Below, in pieces: positions 7,547 to 15,190 of a DNA stretch of 64,000 bases. The stretch spans positions 1-64,000 of the forward strand of contig NZ_FYDO01000026.1 in NCBI RefSeq assembly GCF_900187615.1, written 5' to 3'. Every line of letters begins with the position of its first letter. The stretch's first letter is position 1. This DNA is from Pseudomonas sp. Irchel s3f7 (lineage in GTDB: Bacteria; Pseudomonadota; Gammaproteobacteria; Pseudomonadales; Pseudomonadaceae). The position numbers and the translations under genes are program-made. The notes beneath the pieces are model-generated. The model was given only the letters and a program-made list of their open reading frames with translations, was not told the origin of the DNA and searched no databases.

Positions 7547-9040
7547 ATGTACCGTGACCGTATTCGCCTGCCTTCGTTGTTGGACAAAGTGATGGGCGCT
7601 GCCGAAGCCGCCGCCTTGATTGAAGACGGCATGACCGTCGGCATGAGTGGTTTCACCCGCGCCGGTGAAGCCAAGGCCGTGCCACAGGCACTGGCCGAAC
7701 GCGCCAAGGTCACGCCGCTGAAGATCACCCTGATGACAGGTGCGAGCCTGGGCAACGACCTCGACAAGCAACTCACCGAAGCCGGCGTGCTGTCACGACG
7801 CATGCCGTTCCAGGTCGACAGCACCTTGCGCAAGGCGATCAACGCCGGCGAGGTCATGTTCATCGACCAGCATTTGTCCGAGACCGTGGAGCAATTGCGC
7901 AACCAGCAACTGAAGCTGCCGGACATCGCCGTGATTGAAGCTGTGGCAATCACCGAACAAGGGCACATTGTGCCGACGACTTCGGTGGGCAACTCGGCCA
8001 GCTTCGCGATTTTCGCCAAGCACGTCATTGTCGAAATCAATATGGCGCACAACCCGAACCTCGAAGGTCTGCACGACATCTACATCCCGACCTATCGCCC
8101 GACCCGCACGCCTATTCCGCTGGTCAAGGTCGATGACCGTATCGGCAGCACCGCCATCCCGATTCCACCGGAAAAGATTGTCGCCATCGTCATCACCAAT
8201 CAGGGCGACTCGCCATCCACGGTGCTGGCGCCAGACGCCGAGACTCAGGGCATTGCCGACCACCTGATCAACTTCTTCAAGCAGGAAGTCGCGGCTGGGC
8301 GCATGACCAACAAGCTCGGCCCGCTGCAGGCCGGTATCGGCACCATTGCCAACTCGGTGATGTGCGGCCTGATCGATTCGCCGTTCGAAGACCTGACGAT
8401 GTATTCCGAAGTACTTCAGGACTCGACCTTCGACCTGATCGACGCCGGCAAGCTGAGCTTTGCGTCGGGCAGCTCGATCACCTTGTCGAGTCGACGTAAT
8501 GCCGACGTATTCGGCAACCTGGAGCGCTACAAGGACAAACTGGTGCTGCGCACGCAGGAGATTTCCAACCATCCTGAAGTCGTGCGCCGCCTGGGCATCA
8601 TCGGCGTCAACACGGCGCTTGAGTTCGACCTCTACGGCAACGTCAACTCCACTCACGTTTGCGGTACGCGGATGATGAACGGGATCGGTGGTTCTGGCGA
8701 TTTCGCGCGCAATGCGCATTTGTCCATCTTCGTGACCAAGTCGATCGCCAAGAACGGCGCGATCTCAAGCGTAGTGCCGATGGTCAGCCACGTAGACCAC
8801 ACCGAGCATGACGTCGACATCCTCGTCACCGAAGTCGGCCTGGCGGACCTGCGCGGCCTGGCGCCTCGGGAGCGGGCGCGCATCATCATCGATAATTGTG
8901 TGCACCCGGATTATCGCCAGGCGCTTGATGACTACTTCACAGCCGCTTGTGCTCTCGGTGGACACACCCCGCATATCCTGCGCGATGCACTGAGCTGGCA
9001 CATCAACCTGGAAGAAACCGGGCAAATGCTGAAGAAGTAA
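7547..9040 (+). CDS. Acetyl-CoA hydrolase / succinyl-CoA:acetate CoA-transferase family protein
   Basis: Class I CoA-transferase of the Ach1/AarC type, 497 residues. It probably moves CoA between acetate and succinate or propionate, or hydrolyses acetyl-CoA; the exact acceptor cannot be read from sequence. Visible landmarks are the N-terminal AALIEDGMTVGMSGFTRAGE segment and the C-terminal glycine-rich MMNGIGGSGDF CoA-binding motif. It is a single-gene unit between the pnt terminator and the hairpin at 9052. P. aeruginosa has a same-length protein annotated as a probable CoA transferase. Confidence 0.88.
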   Translation: MYRDRIRLPSLLDKVMGAAEAAALIEDGMTVGMSGFTRAGEAKAVPQALAERAKVTPLKITLMTGASLGNDLDKQLTEAGVLSRRMPFQVDSTLRKAINAGEVMFIDQHLSETVEQLRNQQLKLPDIAVIEAVAITEQGHIVPTTSVGNSASFAIFAKHVIVEINMAHNPNLEGLHDIYIPTYRPTRTPIPLVKVDDRIGSTAIPIPPEKIVAIVITNQGDSPSTVLAPDAETQGIADHLINFFKQEVAAGRMTNKLGPLQAGIGTIANSVMCGLIDSPFEDLTMYSEVLQDSTFDLIDAGKLSFASGSSITLSSRRNADVFGNLERYKDKLVLRTQEISNHPEVVRRLGIIGVNTALEFDLYGNVNSTHVCGTRMMNGIGGSGDFARNAHLSIFVTKSIAKNGAISSVVPMVSHVDHTEHDVDILVTEVGLADLRGLAPRERARIIIDNCVHPDYRQALDDYFTAACALGGHTPHILRDALSWHINLEETGQMLKK

Positions 9041-9051
9041 TTGATACAGAT

Positions 9052-9085
9052 AGGAGCTGACGCAAACACAGTTTCGTCAGCTCCT
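9052..9085 (+). terminator. Hairpin after the CoA-transferase gene
   Basis: AGGAGCTGACG (9052-9062) pairs with CGTCAGCTCCT (9075-9085), an 11-bp perfect stem with a 12-nt loop. It lies 11 bp past the stop codon. It lacks a proper U-tract, so termination may be partial. Confidence 0.55.
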
Positions 9086-9112
9086 CATTGTCCGTTTCTA
9101 TTATTGAAAAAA

Positions 9113-9276
9113 CTGTACTGCTGTACTGGTCATTTCCTACCGAAAAAGCCTACACCCTCCGACCAAAAACCTAAAAATGCACAGAATTAGTGCAGATAGG
9201 TACAGTTGCCTCAATTTAGACCAGTACACCCCCTATAAACAGTTAACTGAGCTCTCACAATACAGATGAACTGTAT
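9113..9276. promoter_or_regulatory. Cluster of CTGTAC/GTACAG operator-like motifs upstream of the DUF1127 gene
   Basis: Sites seen: tandem CTGTACTG repeats (9113-9128) running into TGTACTGGTC (9122-9131); GGTACAGTT (9199-9207); GACCAGTACA (9219-9228), the exact reverse complement of 9122-9131; and the interrupted palindrome ATACAG-ATGAA-CTGTAT (9260-9276). The sequence AAAAATGCACAG at 9173-9184 also recurs upstream of the DUF2388 genes. The binding protein is unknown; no regulator gene is adjacent. Confidence 0.5.
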
Positions 9277-9359
9277 CTACAGAGACTAGGCAAAGAAGAG
9301 GAACATGGGCACCAGTTAAACCACTACCTGATCCCGCCACAAGCGGAAGGATGTCAACC

Positions 9360-9575
9360 ATGGAACGTACACTCAGTTCCGAACTGTTCTTCGAAAACAC
9401 TGCTGCAAAAACCCAGGCTTCCATGCCTCTGCGCGTTATCGCCAACCTGATGCTGTGGCAGCGCCGCATCTCCAGCCGCCACCAATTGGCTCGCCTGGAT
9501 TCGCGTCTGCTGGCTGACGCCGGGATTAGCGAAGCACAACGCTACGAAGAGCTGAGCAAGCCGTTCTGGCGCTAA
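9360..9575 (+). CDS. DUF1127 small protein
   Basis: Arg-rich protein of 71 residues. The C-terminal half (MLWQRRISSRHQLARLDSRL, then LLADAGISEAQRYEELSKPFWR) is a DUF1127 (YjiS-like) domain: two short helices with the conserved 'L.D.GIS...' pattern. Small DUF1127 proteins have been linked to RNA turnover and metabolism in alphaproteobacteria, but the role here is unknown. The ATG at 9360 is preferred over the ATG at 9351 because AAGG at 9347-9350 is correctly spaced only from the former. Monocistronic: its own terminator follows. Confidence 0.78.
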   Translation: MERTLSSELFFENTAAKTQASMPLRVIANLMLWQRRISSRHQLARLDSRLLADAGISEAQRYEELSKPFWR

Positions 9576-9633
9576 GTTAGCGTCGCTGGCTCTGACCTGA
9601 AGGGTCCACCGCCAGCACCCGAATTGAACAAAC

Positions 9634-9672
9634 AAGACCCGTCGTGGGAAACCACGACGGGTCTTGTCGTTT
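9634..9672 (+). terminator. Intrinsic terminator of the DUF1127 gene
   Basis: AAGACCCGTCGTGG (9634-9647) pairs perfectly with CCACGACGGGTCTT (9652-9665) around a GAAA tetraloop, followed by GTCGTTT. Confidence 0.88.
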
Positions 9673-9693
9673 AAGGGTCAAAAAAGTAAAAAT

Positions 9694-9741
9694 AGTACAG
9701 TTTCACAAAATCAAAAAATGCACAGGTACAGTTGAACTGTA
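9694..9741. promoter_or_regulatory. Perfect palindrome TACAGTTGAACTGTA and neighbouring half-site
   Basis: AGTACAGTT lies at 9694-9702 and the perfect 7-1-7 palindrome TACAGTTGAACTGTA at 9727-9741. The 11-mer AGGTACAGTTG here (9724-9734) is identical to 9198-9208 upstream of the DUF1127 gene, and both are preceded by AAAAATGCACAG. This indicates one regulator acting on both promoters. Confidence 0.55.
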
Positions 9742-9898
9742 AGGTTTAACCTTGCAGCTGTTACACAGAGTTTTTTCAAGCAGGCTGGTCGACCGACATA
9801 TACAGGCCTAATATCCAACCAGAACGGGGTGATCGAAGCTCCGGCGCTGAATGGCCGGGCACGCACCTCTCATCGAGCTTTTCCAAAGGAGTAACACC

Positions 9899-10216
9899 AT
9901 GTCCCGACTACGTCTGCTCAGCGCTGCAGCCTTGCTTGCCGTGGCTGCCAATTCCCACGCCACCAGCTTCATCGTGACCACCGACGCCGTCGTTGGAGCA
10001 CTCAAGTCGAGCTCCGATTCGACGTCCGACGTCACGTCGTCCTTCAAGGATGACAAGATCGTGCTTGCTGCCCGTGATGACGCTGCCAGCTTCGTCGCCA
10101 GCGAAGGCTCTATCCGCGGTGTAAAACTCGAAAGCGCACTCGACCACATTCGCCACCAGGCGCCTGCGTTGAATGCGACAGACGCACAGCTGGCGCAAGC
10201 CATCCTGTCGATCTAA
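9899..10216 (+). CDS. DUF2388 secreted protein, copy 1
   Basis: 105-residue exported protein with a Sec signal (MSRLRLLSAAALLAVAANSHA). The mature part has the DUF2388 pattern 'DDKIVLAARDDAASFVASEGSIRG...LESAL..IR' ending in DAQLAQAIL. No enzyme motif is visible; function unknown. Start 9899 is fixed by AAAGGAG ten bases upstream; the longer frame from 9851 has no ribosome site and would bury the signal peptide. It is first of three tandem paralogues followed by the HExxH/Lnb-like gene. Confidence 0.8.
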   Translation: MSRLRLLSAAALLAVAANSHATSFIVTTDAVVGALKSSSDSTSDVTSSFKDDKIVLAARDDAASFVASEGSIRGVKLESALDHIRHQAPALNATDAQLAQAILSI

Positions 10217-10323
10217 GCGAAACCGCTGATATGGGACGCGCCGGTCGCGTCCCGATATTTCGGCGCTGGCTCTAGAATGGGCCTTACGCTAGCCTTGGGA
10301 CTCACTTGCAACTGTCGAGTCTC

Positions 10324-10638
10324 ATGCGTTTTCTTTCAAATCTGTTGATCGCTCCAGTGTTCCTTGCTCTTGGCTATAACGGTTCGGCCCAAGCCTACGA
10401 CGCTTTCAACCTGTCTACCCAAGGCACGGTTGCCAGCGGTTACGCCACAAGCCTGGTGACCTCCGCCCCCTTCGACCATAAACTGCTCGACGCCCGGGAT
10501 GATGCCGCGGCATTCATTGCCAGTGACGGTCGATTGAGAGGCGCGCAACTGGAAGCGGCCCTGCTGTATCTACGCCAGACCCAGCCGAAACTTCATGCTG
10601 GCGACCTTGAACTGGCACAGGCAATACTCGTCCAATAG
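10324..10638 (+). CDS. DUF2388 secreted protein, copy 2
   Basis: Paralogue of its two neighbours: signal peptide MRFLSNLLIAPVFLALGYNGSAQA, then 'LLDARDDAAAFIASDGRLRGAQLEAALLYLRQ' (broken here for length) and a DLELAQAIL tail. About 104 residues from ATG 10324. A TTG at 10306, in frame, is an alternative start, since neither start has a strong Shine-Dalgarno sequence. Function unknown. The 107-bp gap from copy 1 could hold a separate promoter. Confidence 0.75.
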   Translation: MRFLSNLLIAPVFLALGYNGSAQAYDAFNLSTQGTVASGYATSLVTSAPFDHKLLDARDDAAAFIASDGRLRGAQLEAALLYLRQTQPKLHAGDLELAQAILVQ

Positions 10639-10666
10639 TTATCCTTGTTTTATCTGGAGTCGTTCC

Positions 10667-10987
10667 ATGCGTAACCCGCTCATTGCTGCCGTCTTAGGCC
10701 TGTTTCTGTTGGCCGACGTGGCCCAGGCACAAACTCTGGTCGCCACCAGTAACATTCTGATTCGCGCTACCCAGCGCACACTTGATTTCACTTCCGATAC
10801 CACCACGTCCATTCGCGATTCGAAGATTGTCCGCGAAGCCCAGGACGATGCCGCCAGCTTCGTCGCCAGCAATGGCGATATTCGTGGCGCACACCTGGAG
10901 TCCGCGTTTGATTTGTTGCGCACCCGCGTGCCGGAAGCTCGTGATGCCAGTGACCAGGATCTCGCCGAAGCCATCCTCGCACTGTGA
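10667..10987 (+). CDS. DUF2388 secreted protein, copy 3
   Basis: 106 residues: signal peptide MRNPLIAAVLGLFLLADVAQA, then the family core with 'AQDDAASFVASNGDIRGAHL' and DLAEAILAL at the end. CTGGAG precedes ATG 10667. Its stop overlaps the start of the next gene by 4 bp (GTGA), so the third DUF2388 protein and the large exported protein are translationally coupled. This is the strongest hint that the small proteins and the large one act together. Confidence 0.8.
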   Translation: MRNPLIAAVLGLFLLADVAQAQTLVATSNILIRATQRTLDFTSDTTTSIRDSKIVREAQDDAASFVASNGDIRGAHLESAFDLLRTRVPEARDASDQDLAEAILAL

Positions 10988-12945
10988 AGGGTCCAGGCGC
11001 CTGGCTGCTGGCCGGGGCCCTGTTGCTGCTTGGCAACACGGCCCACGCTGGCCTTCAATTACAGCTCAAGACCGAAGGTCTGACGCCCGCGCAACAGCAA
11101 GCCAGCCAGGCCCTGCTCGATGAAGCCATGCAGGCCCTGCCGCCGCGCTTCATCGAGCAACTGGACCGGCGCATTGATGTCGGCTGGACCGATGACATGC
11201 CCAAGAATGCCTACGGACAGGCATCACTGGTCTCGGAGCTCGATCTGAATCGCAATCTGTTGGCCAGCCTCACGGACGGCAGTGCCGCGACCAAAAAGAC
11301 TTATCGCCCCCACGGCACTGTGCGCCGGGAAATGCTGGCCACCGTCCTGCATGAGTTGACTCATATTTATGATCGTTCGCGCCTGTGGTCGGATACCGAG
11401 CGCAAACTGATTCAGCGTTGCACCCAACGCAGTAACAGTTCGGGCCTGATTGGCATTCCGGACGAATGCCGGAGCCAATCCGATCGGCGCTTTACCCTCA
11501 GCGACGATCCGCGCCTGCTTGACCTCGCCGGGTGGCAGCAATACGTCGGCCGTCGTGGCGAGCGCGAACAGCACAACCGGCAGATCGCCCGCAGCCCGGA
11601 CATCTACGAGACAAGCAGTCCGAAGGAGTTCGTCGCGGTCAACATGGAGTACTTCCTCCTCGACCCGAGCTACGCCTGCCGTCGCCCCGCGCTGTATCGC
11701 TACTACGAAGAACGCTTTGGCTGGGCGCCCGCTGCCAGGAACGCTTGCGGCCAAACCTTCGCCTTCCTCAATGCCGGTAATGACTTCGCCAAAACGCCGT
11801 TAGGCCACGTTGATCCGGAACGGGTCTACGCCGTTGACTATCTGCTGGCCGAGGCCAATCAGAACTGGGTCAGCCGCTGGGGCCACAGCATGTTGCGGCT
11901 GGTGATCTGCGCACCGGGCCGTCCACGCGGGCCGGATTGCCGGCTGGATCTGGATCAGCATCTGGTGCTGTCGTACCGCGCCTTCGTCGGCGACGTTCAA
12001 CTGTCGAGCTGGGACGGACTTGTGGGTAAATACCCGTCACGCCTGTTTGTTTTGCCCCTTGCCCAGGTCATCGACGAATACACCAAGACCGAACTGCGCA
12101 GCCTGGCCTCCGTGCCGTTGAACCTGTCGCGCAGCGAGATCGATGGCGTGGTGGAGCGTGCCGCCGAAATGCACTGGAGTTACGACGGCAACTACTTCTT
12201 CCTGTCGAACAACTGCGCAGTGGAAGAGCTGAAACTGCTACGCGGCGGCACCAACAATGCGCAACTGGTCGCCCTCGACAACATCATGCCCAACGGTTTG
12301 CTGGAAGTGTTGAAAGGCCGCGGACTGGCGGACACCAGCGTGTTGAACGATCAACGGGAAGCCCTGCGTCTGGGCTATCGCTTCGACTCTTTCCGCGATC
12401 GTTATCAAGCCATGTTCGAAGTGCTGAAGAAGCACCTGCCGATCAAGCAGGACACCGTCGAAGAATGGCTGGACTTGAAAGCCCATGAGCGCCGCGAATG
12501 GTTCGGCCAGGCTGACTTGCGCACCAGCGCAGCCTTGCTGCTATTGGAACAGGCGAGCTTTCGGCGCCAGATGCTGTTGGCTCAGGATGAAGTGAAGCAG
12601 CGATATCTAGGCGCTCGAGAGCTGAAGAACGGCGGCATGGACAGGGCCAACGAAACGCTCAGGCAGATTCTCGACAACAGTGGCTTCCTCAGTCGCCCGG
12701 CGGAGTTGCTGGGCACTGGCGGTTATGGATTGCCGCAGCCAAGCGAGTCGCAGCATCTGGAAGCGGAAACCAGTTTGCGCCAGAAAAAACTCCAGGCACT
12801 GACCGGTGATCTCGACAAAGAGGTGAGGGCGCTGCTCGAACCGAGCCGAGCCGCCGAGATGGCCGCCAATGAAGCCAACGTGAAGCAAATCGGCGAACAT
12901 CTGCGCAAACTGCATAAGGCATCGGGCGGACTGGAGTTGCCTTGA
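10984..12945 (+). CDS. Exported protein with HExxH half and Lnb/DUF4105-like half
   Basis: 653 residues from a GTG start that overlaps the upstream gene. An N-terminal signal (LLAGALLLLGNTAHA) exports it. The first half carries HELTH at residues 123-127, a zinc-metallopeptidase HExxH, with a later conserved 'EFVAVNMEYFLLDPSYACRR' stretch that could give a third ligand. The second half has WGHSMLRLV (His301) and FFLSNNCAVEE (Cys411), typical of the DUF4105 family, now called the Lnb N-terminal periplasmic domain after a Bacteroides lipoprotein N-acyltransferase. The C-terminal 170 residues are charged and helical. The architecture is recognised; the substrate is not. Confidence 0.72.
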   Translation: MKGPGAWLLAGALLLLGNTAHAGLQLQLKTEGLTPAQQQASQALLDEAMQALPPRFIEQLDRRIDVGWTDDMPKNAYGQASLVSELDLNRNLLASLTDGSAATKKTYRPHGTVRREMLATVLHELTHIYDRSRLWSDTERKLIQRCTQRSNSSGLIGIPDECRSQSDRRFTLSDDPRLLDLAGWQQYVGRRGEREQHNRQIARSPDIYETSSPKEFVAVNMEYFLLDPSYACRRPALYRYYEERFGWAPAARNACGQTFAFLNAGNDFAKTPLGHVDPERVYAVDYLLAEANQNWVSRWGHSMLRLVICAPGRPRGPDCRLDLDQHLVLSYRAFVGDVQLSSWDGLVGKYPSRLFVLPLAQVIDEYTKTELRSLASVPLNLSRSEIDGVVERAAEMHWSYDGNYFFLSNNCAVEELKLLRGGTNNAQLVALDNIMPNGLLEVLKGRGLADTSVLNDQREALRLGYRFDSFRDRYQAMFEVLKKHLPIKQDTVEEWLDLKAHERREWFGQADLRTSAALLLLEQASFRRQMLLAQDEVKQRYLGARELKNGGMDRANETLRQILDNSGFLSRPAELLGTGGYGLPQPSESQHLEAETSLRQKKLQALTGDLDKEVRALLEPSRAAEMAANEANVKQIGEHLRKLHKASGGLELP

Positions 12946-12958
12946 TAGCTTAGAAAGC

Positions 12959-13030
12959 AAAGATCGCAGCCTGCGACAGCTCCTACAGATCACATTTCAT
13001 CTGTAGGAGCTGTCGCAGGCTGCGATCTTT
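12959..13030. repeat. REP-like inverted repeat / bidirectional terminator
   Basis: Two perfectly complementary 32-base arms (12959-12990 and 12999-13030) around an 8-nt loop. Each arm carries the common Pseudomonas REP variant containing CTCCTACAG/CTGTAGGAG and GATCGCAGCC. A-tracts and T-tracts at the ends let it terminate both the gene on the left and trpA on the right. Confidence 0.88.
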
Positions 13031-13045
13031 TGATGCACGTTACTT

Positions 13046-13858
13046 TCAGCTGATGCGGGCCTTGCGCACGCCTTCGGCCAACGCCGAGCAGAGGCTCAGC
13101 ACGCCATCCACCGCTTGTTCCGGCGAGGTGGCATTGGCGATGTGATCGATCAATGCCGAACCCACCACAACACCGTCGGCCAGACGCGCGATAGACGCAG
13201 CCTGTTCAGGGGTGCGGATACCGAAACCGATGCTGATCGGCAGATCGGTATGACGACGCAGACGAGCGACGGCTTCTTCAACGTGCTCCAGCGTCGCGGC
13301 ACCGGCACCGGTCACACCGGCCACCGATACGTAATACACAAACCCGGAGCTGCCGTTGAGAACGGTCGGCAGGCGGACATCGTCGGTGGTCGGCGTGGTC
13401 AGACGGATAAAGTCCAGGCCCGCGGCCTGCGCCGGGTCGCACAGCTCGCCGTTATGCTCCGGCGGCAGATCGACCACGATCAGGCCGTCAACGCCGGCCT
13501 CTTTGGCATCGGCGATGAAACGCGGCACGCCGTACATGTGGATCGGGTTGAAGTAACCCATCAACACCAGCGGCGTCTCTTGATTGCCTTCGCGGAACTC
13601 GCGGACCATTTGCAGGGTTTTCGCCAGATTCTGTTTGGCGCCCAACGCACGAATGTTGGCCAGTTGAATCGCCGGGCCATCGGCCATCGGATCGGTGAAG
13701 GGCATGCCCAGTTCGATCACGTCTGCACCAGCGGCCGGCAAGCCTTTGAGGATGGCCAGGGACGTGTCGTAGCTCGGGTCGCCCGCGGTGACGAAGGTCA
13801 CCAGGGCGGCGCGGTTCTGTTCCTTGAGTTCGGCAAAACGCGTTTGCAGGCGGCTCAT
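13046..13858 (-). CDS. trpA: Tryptophan synthase alpha chain
   Basis: 270 residues, TIM-barrel alpha subunit that cleaves indole-3-glycerol phosphate to indole and glyceraldehyde 3-phosphate. The motif VIELGMPFTDPMADGPAIQ holds the catalytic Glu and Asp. The start at 13858 (MSRLQTRFAELKEQ) overlaps the trpB stop by 1 nt, so the two subunits are translationally coupled; the longer open frame to 14041 is only overlap with trpB. It channels indole to TrpB. Confidence 0.96.
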   Translation of the reverse strand: MSRLQTRFAELKEQNRAALVTFVTAGDPSYDTSLAILKGLPAAGADVIELGMPFTDPMADGPAIQLANIRALGAKQNLAKTLQMVREFREGNQETPLVLMGYFNPIHMYGVPRFIADAKEAGVDGLIVVDLPPEHNGELCDPAQAAGLDFIRLTTPTTDDVRLPTVLNGSSGFVYYVSVAGVTGAGAATLEHVEEAVARLRRHTDLPISIGFGIRTPEQAASIARLADGVVVGSALIDHIANATSPEQAVDGVLSLCSALAEGVRKARIS

Positions 13859-15078
13859 CAGTGTTTCTCCTGCTTGGATTGTTCCATGTGGTGCATCACG
13901 GTCTGCATGTCTTTGTCGCCACGGCCGGACAGGTTGACCACCATCAGGTGATCCTTCGGCAAGGTCGGTGCGCGCTTGAACACTTCGGCCAGGGCATGGG
14001 CACTTTCCAGGGCAGGAATGATGCCTTCCAGACGGCAGCACTGGTGGAACGCGGCGAGGGCTTCGTCGTCGGTCACCGAGGTGTATTGAACGCGGCCGAT
14101 GTCATGCAACCAGGCGTGTTCCGGGCCGATGCCTGGGTAGTCCAGGCCAGCAGAAATCGAGTGGGCGTCGATGATCTGGCCATCGTCGTCCTGCAGCAGG
14201 AAGGTACGGTTGCCGTGCAATACGCCCGGTACGCCACCGTTCAGGCTCGCCGCATGCTTGCCGGTTTCGATGCCGTAGCCAGCGGCTTCAACGCCGATGA
14301 TTTCGACGCTCTTGTCGTCGAGGAACGGGTGGAACAGGCCCATGGCGTTGGAACCACCGCCAATGCACGCTACCAGGCTGTCCGGCAGGCGGCCTTCCTG
14401 GGCTTGCAGCTGCTCACGGGTTTCCTTGCCGATCACGGCCTGGAAGTCGCGAACCATTGCAGGATATGGGTGTGGACCGGCCACAGTGCCGATCAGGTAG
14501 AACGTGCTGTCGACGTTGGTCACCCAGTCACGCAACGCTTCGTTCATCGCGTCTTTCAAGGTGCCGGTGCCCGCCACGACCGGGATCACTTCAGCGCCCA
14601 GCAGCTTCATGCGGAATACGTTGGCCTGCTGACGCTCAATGTCAGTGGTGCCCATGTAGATCACGCAGTCCAGACCGAAACGCGCAGCCACGGTGGCAGT
14701 GGCCACACCGTGCATGCCGGCGCCGGTTTCGGCGATGATGCGTTTTTTACCCATGCGCCGTGCCAGCAGGATCTGGCCGATGCAGTTGTTGATCTTGTGC
14801 GCGCCGGTGTGGTTCAGCTCTTCACGCTTGAGGTAGATCTTGGCGCCACCACAGAATTCGGTCAGGCGCTCGGCGAAATAGAGCGGGCTTGGACGACCGA
14901 CGTAGTCACGCTGGAAATAGGCCAGCTCTTCCTTGAAGGCAGGATCTTCCTTGGCCAATTCGTATTCGCGGGCCAGGTCGAGGATCAGCGGCATCAGGGT
15001 TTCAGCGACGTAACGGCCGCCGAACGCGCCGAACAGGCCGTTGGCGTCGGGGCCGTTGCGCAGATTAGTCTGGGTCAT
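13858..15078 (-). CDS. trpB: Tryptophan synthase beta chain
   Basis: 406-residue PLP enzyme that condenses indole with serine to make tryptophan. LKREELNHTGAHKINN contains the PLP Lys, and CIGGGSNAMG is the phosphate-binding loop. Start 15078 (MTQTNLRN) follows GGAGC at 6-nt spacing; the earlier in-frame ATG at 15120 lies in the trpI/trpB intergenic region. In pseudomonads trpBA is induced by indoleglycerol phosphate through TrpI, encoded divergently next door. Confidence 0.96.
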   Translation of the reverse strand: MTQTNLRNGPDANGLFGAFGGRYVAETLMPLILDLAREYELAKEDPAFKEELAYFQRDYVGRPSPLYFAERLTEFCGGAKIYLKREELNHTGAHKINNCIGQILLARRMGKKRIIAETGAGMHGVATATVAARFGLDCVIYMGTTDIERQQANVFRMKLLGAEVIPVVAGTGTLKDAMNEALRDWVTNVDSTFYLIGTVAGPHPYPAMVRDFQAVIGKETREQLQAQEGRLPDSLVACIGGGSNAMGLFHPFLDDKSVEIIGVEAAGYGIETGKHAASLNGGVPGVLHGNRTFLLQDDDGQIIDAHSISAGLDYPGIGPEHAWLHDIGRVQYTSVTDDEALAAFHQCCRLEGIIPALESAHALAEVFKRAPTLPKDHLMVVNLSGRGDKDMQTVMHHMEQSKQEKH

Positions 15079-15190
15079 GGGGCGCTCCAGTTGAATGCGT
15101 GAAGTGATAATGGGCTTCACTCTACCCCTGACGTCCTCGGCTGAAAACCGATAAGATCACCACAACCTGTCAGGAAAACTCACAGATCTA

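Larger units (their letters stand above)
9041..9359. other. Non-coding region with hairpin and ACTGTAC-type motifs
   Basis: No gene seen. It holds the terminator hairpin of the CoA-transferase gene, then an A/T-rich stretch densely populated with CTGTAC/GTACAG motifs that must carry the promoter of the DUF1127 gene. The motif cluster is listed separately. Confidence 0.6.
9576..9898. other. Non-coding region upstream of the DUF2388 operon
   Basis: No gene seen. It contains the DUF1127 terminator, two operator-like motifs (9694-9741) and presumably the promoter of the DUF2388 operon; TAATAT at about 9811 is a possible -10. Confidence 0.55.

Noticed and set aside
13861..15102. 413-codon plus-strand frame opposite trpB
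   Set aside because: Antisense of a fully conserved gene; composition rich in His, Gln and Val, typical of such shadows.
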